Source: Verrucomicrobiota bacterium
GTDB taxonomy: Bacteria > Verrucomicrobiota > Verrucomicrobiia > Limisphaerales > J093
DNA length: 64,000 nt
Direction: 5' to 3'
Assembly (NCBI GenBank): GCA_022710935.1
Contig: JAKLFY010000009.1
Span: forward strand, 1-64,000
Shown here: positions 60,668 to 64,000 of the stretch, one piece after another
Layout of the letters: each line of letters starts with the position of its first letter
How positions within the stretch are numbered: the first letter of the stretch is position 1
Made by a program: the position numbers and the translations under genes
Notes under the pieces: model-generated
Database searches by the model: none
Seen by the model: only the letters and a program-made list of their open reading frames with translations
Told to the model about the DNA's origin: nothing

Positions 60668-61002
60668 TGGGCCGAGAATCCAAGAGGAGGCAACAAGGGG
60701 AGCAGAGAGCTGTGTCGTCCCTCTGTTCTCACCATGTGCTGGCGTTGAAGGTCAGTGTTCATTCGTCGGTTGGCCGGTGAAGTCGCGCAGCGCTCGCGCG
60801 AGTAGCAGCCAGCGCTTTTCACGAGCGATCAACCCTCTGGCAGTCGGTGCAGTCGTTGTCCTGGCTCGTCGGGCGATTGTCCGACCGATTTTTGACCTGG
60901 ACGGTCTTGGTTTGCCAGCCGTGACCAGGGTTTCGCAGGCGAGCATAAGTCGCTTCGGAGATGCCCATCTTTGAGTTCCTGGTCTATCGCCTCTTTGTTC
61001 AT
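60668..61002. other. 335-bp region with no convincing gene
   Basis: It lies between the porin remnant and the FadL gene. One minus-strand open frame (60752-61015) overlaps the end of the FadL gene and has no family character. I see no terminator or repeat. Confidence 0.4.
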
Positions 61003-62283
61003 TCAGAATTTCCACGTCAGATCAACGGTGACAAACGAGAACCAACTGTCTCGGAACGAACCCGACACCCTGCCGCGGTAGTTCGAGTCCTGCACCACCG
61101 GCATGTCCCCGCTCCACAGGAATTCGTAGGCCGCGCCCAGGTTCACCTTCTCGCTCACCTGCCAGTGCGCACCCAGGCCGATGCGGTACGCCTCACCCAT
61201 CGGCAGCGAGAGCGTGCGATCCGCGTCGTCCACCGCCGAACTATCGTAAGCAGCGCCGCCCGAGAGCGTCCAATGGTCGGAAATCCGATACTGGGCTCCG
61301 ATCGCACCATGCAAGGTGTCTTGGTGCTTGAGGTTCTTCGACAAGCTGGTGGGATTCTCCGCATCCACGCCCACGTCCACTTTGCCGAACTGCTCCCAGT
61401 TCTGCCAGCCCACGTTGACCATGAGCGCCCACCGCGGGTTCAGTTCGTGATAGGCACTGAACATCACCGACTGCGGCACGGTCACGCCCAAGTCCAATTG
61501 AGGCGGGTTGGCGAAGATGCCGCCGCCCAGTCCTCCCAGGTTGCTGAAGGTCGGGCGTTCTTCGAAATCCAGGCCTACCGGCGAGAGATAAGTGACGCCG
61601 AAACGGGTGCCCTTGCGCGGCTCCACCAACACGCCCACGTTGGCGCCGAAGCCCCAGGTCTCGTCCTTGATCGTCAACTGGCCGTCACCCGGCGCGAGGG
61701 TACGGACGGCGACCTCGGTGTTCATGTAGCCGTACATCGCGTTCAACCCCGCGCCGATCGAAAGCCACTCGGTCGCTTTGAAGCTTACTGACGGCATGAG
61801 GCTCATGCCGAGAAGCGAGCCTTTCTGGACGTAGTATCGACCGACCCAGTTGTCGTCGAATTCCTCCATCAACCCGCAATACGAAAGTGCGCCAATGCCC
61901 ACAGCGAAACGGTCGGAGAGCGGCTGGACCAAAAACAGGCCGCCGGCCGGCAAGGCGCCCACGGCGTTGCCGCCGTCGCCGTCGTCCCGGAGCGATGGAC
62001 TCGTATCGTCCGCATTCTTAGAGAATGCCACGTCGCCGTAGGTGAGTTGGAGACCTCCCTGGAATTGCGCGCCCGCGAGGAGGCTCATGCCCGCCGGATT
62101 CCTAAACACTGTGGATGCATCCTGGGCCCGGGCGGCGTAACCGGCGGAAGCCAGGCCCACATCGGGCGTGGCGATTTCATAGAGTGAAATCCCGCCGGCG
62201 TGGGCGCAAAGGGTGCAGGCGGCCCCCGAGACGAGTGCCGAGGCAAACCGTGTGGGTGCGTTGTTCACTTTCGTTGGTTTCAT
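61003..62283 (-). CDS. Outer-membrane FadL/TodX-type transport protein
   Basis: A 426-residue outer-membrane beta-barrel of the OmpP1/FadL/TodX family that takes up long-chain fatty acids and other hydrophobic compounds. Signal peptide at the N-terminus (ASALVSGAACTLCAHAGG), the conserved plug segment ASAGYAARAQDASTVFRNPA with NPA, and alternating barrel strands to the C-terminal phenylalanine (FVTVDLTWKF), the BAM recognition signature. It follows a hypothetical protein 18 bp upstream in the same direction, so the two may be an operon. Confidence 0.9.
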   Translation of the reverse strand: MKPTKVNNAPTRFASALVSGAACTLCAHAGGISLYEIATPDVGLASAGYAARAQDASTVFRNPAGMSLLAGAQFQGGLQLTYGDVAFSKNADDTSPSLRDDGDGGNAVGALPAGGLFLVQPLSDRFAVGIGALSYCGLMEEFDDNWVGRYYVQKGSLLGMSLMPSVSFKATEWLSIGAGLNAMYGYMNTEVAVRTLAPGDGQLTIKDETWGFGANVGVLVEPRKGTRFGVTYLSPVGLDFEERPTFSNLGGLGGGIFANPPQLDLGVTVPQSVMFSAYHELNPRWALMVNVGWQNWEQFGKVDVGVDAENPTSLSKNLKHQDTLHGAIGAQYRISDHWTLSGGAAYDSSAVDDADRTLSLPMGEAYRIGLGAHWQVSEKVNLGAAYEFLWSGDMPVVQDSNYRGRVSGSFRDSWFSFVTVDLTWKF

Positions 62284-62301
62284 TTGGTGTGTTTCGGAAG
62301 G

Positions 62302-62781
62302 CTATTGCGCCGGGATGGTGATCAGCGGGAATTTCTCGGGGCTGCCGGTATCCGCCAGCGTGAATAAGAGCATTACGACCGTCAACGAGCGCTTGCTGAG
62401 CAGGTCGCCGTTGTCAATCCAGAACCAGTAGTCGCGATAGCGCACGGCGGCAAACGCGTTGGCCGGCTTCTCCTTGCCGCTTTGAATCCGTGCGGTTTGC
62501 CGGGGGCCCTCCGTCGCGGGGGCGTTCTCCAGCGAGGGCCACGTGCTGTGATCCTTGAGATGGGCCTCGGGCACGTCCACACGGCTGGCAAAAGCCTGCA
62601 TGATCTGCAGCATGGAACGGCTGTTCACGGCGAGTTCATTGCTGGCTCCGCGCATCGGCGAATAGGTGAGCGTGAACTTTTGCGGCTCGGTCGCCAGGTT
62701 GAGCAGTCGCCGCATTTCGGCCGACTTCTCCGCGATGTGGGCGGGCACGTCGTCCCGCCGGAAGAACACCACTTCGGTCAT
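62302..62781 (-). CDS. Conserved hypothetical protein
   Basis: A 159-residue protein: TLTYSPMRGASNELAVNSRS, LQIMQAFASRVDVPEAHL and a closing RYRDYWFWIDNGDLLSKRSL then FTLADTGSPEKFPLITIPAQ. This C-terminal pattern recurs in uncharacterised proteins of several bacterial phyla, which I recall as longer with a lipoprotein start, so this may be a shortened copy. The ATG at 62781 is chosen; the open frame goes back to 62880. It is probably co-transcribed with the FadL-type gene. Confidence 0.55.
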   Translation of the reverse strand: MTEVVFFRRDDVPAHIAEKSAEMRRLLNLATEPQKFTLTYSPMRGASNELAVNSRSMLQIMQAFASRVDVPEAHLKDHSTWPSLENAPATEGPRQTARIQSGKEKPANAFAAVRYRDYWFWIDNGDLLSKRSLTVVMLLFTLADTGSPEKFPLITIPAQ

Positions 62782-62891
62782 AGTCTGTTTGGGTTTGTCT
62801 TGTCTCGTTCGTTGTCTCGACCGTGAATTCGCGGGCCGGTCCGATGGCCAGTCCGGCATGGACCAGCCCACGTGGTTCACGAACGAATGGC

Positions 62892-64000
62892 TTACTGCCG
62901 TCCCATGGCCGCCCGGATGGCGTCCTGGGGGTCGACCTCGTGATTATTCGGGTCATCCGCGATCGAGAGCTGCACGCCCTTGACCTCGCCGTTGAAGGCG
63001 TTGCCGACCGGGCCATAGTCCGGCGAAATCGCCGCACCCGAATCTTCACCGACATCGCAACCGTCGTCGGCCGAGAAGATCGTCGCCAGCGTTGCCTCGA
63101 CATTCCCCTCGCCGACCTTCTTGCCGTTGGTGTAAAGGGTCACCTTGCCGCCCTTGCCCATGCCGTCGCCGGCGTAGGCGAACTCCATGCGGACCTGGTG
63201 CTGGCCTGCTGGGAGCGGGTCCTTGGCCTCGACCATGAAGTGCTTGAAGCCACCCCAGTTGTAGCAGTACTTAAGCTTGCCGTTGTGGGCATACAGCGTC
63301 CACCCGCCGATGTTGGCGCCCTGGCAGATGATGACGCCCTGAGCGCCCTTCTCCGGCACCACGATGTCGGCGGTGATAGAGTGCGACTTGTTCTTGATGT
63401 TCAGGACGCAGTTCTCCGAGAGGCGTCCCATGCCGCCGAACAGGAGCTGGGTCTTGCCCTTGATCAGCACCGGCCGGCCAGCGAGGTCCGGGTCGAGCTT
63501 CTCGAAGATCCGGTCGTCCAGGGGCAGCACCTTGTATTGCGCAGCCTCGATCAGCCACTGCCGCTGCAGCTCGTGGAGTTTCTCCGGCATCTGCTTGGCG
63601 AGGTCATTCGCCTGGCTCCAGTCCTTGCTCCCGTCGTAGAGCTCCCACACATCGTCGTCGAAGGCGGGGCTCTTAGCCCGAATCCAGGGCGTATAGTGTT
63701 TCGTGACCGCGGACCAGCCCTTGTAGTAGATGCCGCGGTTGCCCATGATCTCGAAGTATTGGACGTCGTGCCGTTCGGGGGCTTTGGCATTGTCAAATGA
63801 GTAGAGCATGCTGGTCCCCTCGATGGGGTCCTGCTGGATGCCGTTCACCGACTCCGGCTGCGGGAGACCGGCCGCCTCGAGGACCGTCGGGGCTACGTCA
63901 ATCACATGGGTGAACTGCGAGCGAATCTCGCCCTTGGCCTCGATGCCCTTGGGCCAGTGGACGACGGTGGCGGTGCGCGTGCCGCCCCAGTGGGAGGCGA
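62892..64000 (-). CDS. Arylsulfatase, C-terminal part (continues beyond window)
   Basis: The frame runs from the window edge at 64000 to a stop at 62892. It reads SHWGGTRTATVVHWPKGI and FTHVIDVAPTVLEAAGLPQP, both characteristic of sulfatase-family enzymes near the C-terminal third of the catalytic domain; the formylglycine CxPSR site is outside the window. The C-terminal 150 residues form a beta domain (LLFGGMGRLSENCVLNIKNK) often attached to planctomycete and verrucomicrobial sulfatases. The protein should remove sulfate esters from polysaccharides. The real start lies beyond the right edge. Confidence 0.88.
   Translation of the reverse strand, partial: ASHWGGTRTATVVHWPKGIEAKGEIRSQFTHVIDVAPTVLEAAGLPQPESVNGIQQDPIEGTSMLYSFDNAKAPERHDVQYFEIMGNRGIYYKGWSAVTKHYTPWIRAKSPAFDDDVWELYDGSKDWSQANDLAKQMPEKLHELQRQWLIEAAQYKVLPLDDRIFEKLDPDLAGRPVLIKGKTQLLFGGMGRLSENCVLNIKNKSHSITADIVVPEKGAQGVIICQGANIGGWTLYAHNGKLKYCYNWGGFKHFMVEAKDPLPAGQHQVRMEFAYAGDGMGKGGKVTLYTNGKKVGEGNVEATLATIFSADDGCDVGEDSGAAISPDYGPVGNAFNGEVKGVQLSIADDPNNHEVDPQDAIRAAMGRQ

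Noticed and set aside
60752-61015. An 87-codon minus-strand frame overlapping the end of the FadL gene
   Set aside because: Composition is unlike the neighbours, it shares no family features, and it overlaps the FadL stop.

Overview
The window is high-GC DNA from what looks like a free-living member of the Verrucomicrobiota (Limisphaerales/Pedosphaeraceae-like); a planctomycete is the main alternative. The reasons are Gfo/Idh/MocA oxidoreductases with RR-type export signals, PVC-style ECF sigma factors of which one sits beside a zinc-ribbon/Ser-Thr kinase/WD40 protein, delta-60-repeat and beta-helix secreted proteins, a diheme protein with a hydrazine-synthase-alpha-like middle domain, a verrucomicrobial C-terminal module, and many secreted carbohydrate-active enzymes. 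I recognise no rRNA, tRNA, transposase, integrase or CRISPR array.

Layout. 0.6-2.7 kb: a lone ECF sigma factor and a nucleoside-type MFS transporter. 2.8-6.0 kb: a probable light/B12-responsive locus, with a CarH-like MerR photoreceptor, an SRPBCC protein, a collapsed SDR/DUF2867 gene and a CIA30 protein, around an intergenic region with TACACAAT direct repeats. 6.0-13.8 kb: a delta-60 protein, a TIM-barrel isomerase-like protein, an SGNH hydrolase and a large six-hairpin glycosidase-like protein. 13.8-24.9 kb: a defence/toxin-antitoxin island with Doc-antitoxin, YgjP-like peptidase, HsdR, VapBC, two class II Fic proteins, an HsdM-N/nitrilase chimera, and XRE and AAA remnants. 25-30 kb: a giant secreted beta-helix/metallopeptidase-like protein interrupted by two homopolymer frameshifts. 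30-37.5 kb: two Gfo/Idh/MocA proteins, a second VapBC, an MFS transporter overlapping a hydroxyisobutyrate-dehydrogenase-like gene, and a chimeric ORF. 37.5-47 kb: a GH42-like glycosidase, a heparinase II/III-like protein and a GH127 beta-L-arabinofuranosidase. 47-52.6 kb: ECF sigma, kinase-WD40 and a small secreted protein. 52.8-64 kb: the diheme protein, GH51 arabinofuranosidase, a GH5-like protein, a broken porin, FadL, a hypothetical protein and the end of a sulfatase.

The most unusual region is the defence island. The first 25 or so codons of hsdR occur four times on the minus strand: once as the start of the real hsdR, and three times as isolated 'tags'. Each tag begins at or within a few bases of the stop codon of the preceding gene (AAA remnant, Fic2, HsdM-N/nitrilase chimera). 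Four-unit arrays of an 11-bp repeat (consensus near SGGTCAAGTGT, plus strand) sit directly upstream of hsdR and of Fic2. The chimera joins an HsdM N-terminal domain to a nitrilase-like C-terminal half that resembles defence-associated reverse transcriptase-nitrilase proteins. No complete hsdM or hsdS is present in the window, so the hsd locus here is incomplete.

A second theme is deletion. The SDR and porin genes keep both ends but lack the middle, and several chimeric or clipped genes are present (beta-helix tail, restriction-endonuclease N-terminus, SGNH-TolB and AraC fusions). Three frameshifts lie in G6, C8 and C7 runs, so assembly error must be excluded before those genes are called dead.
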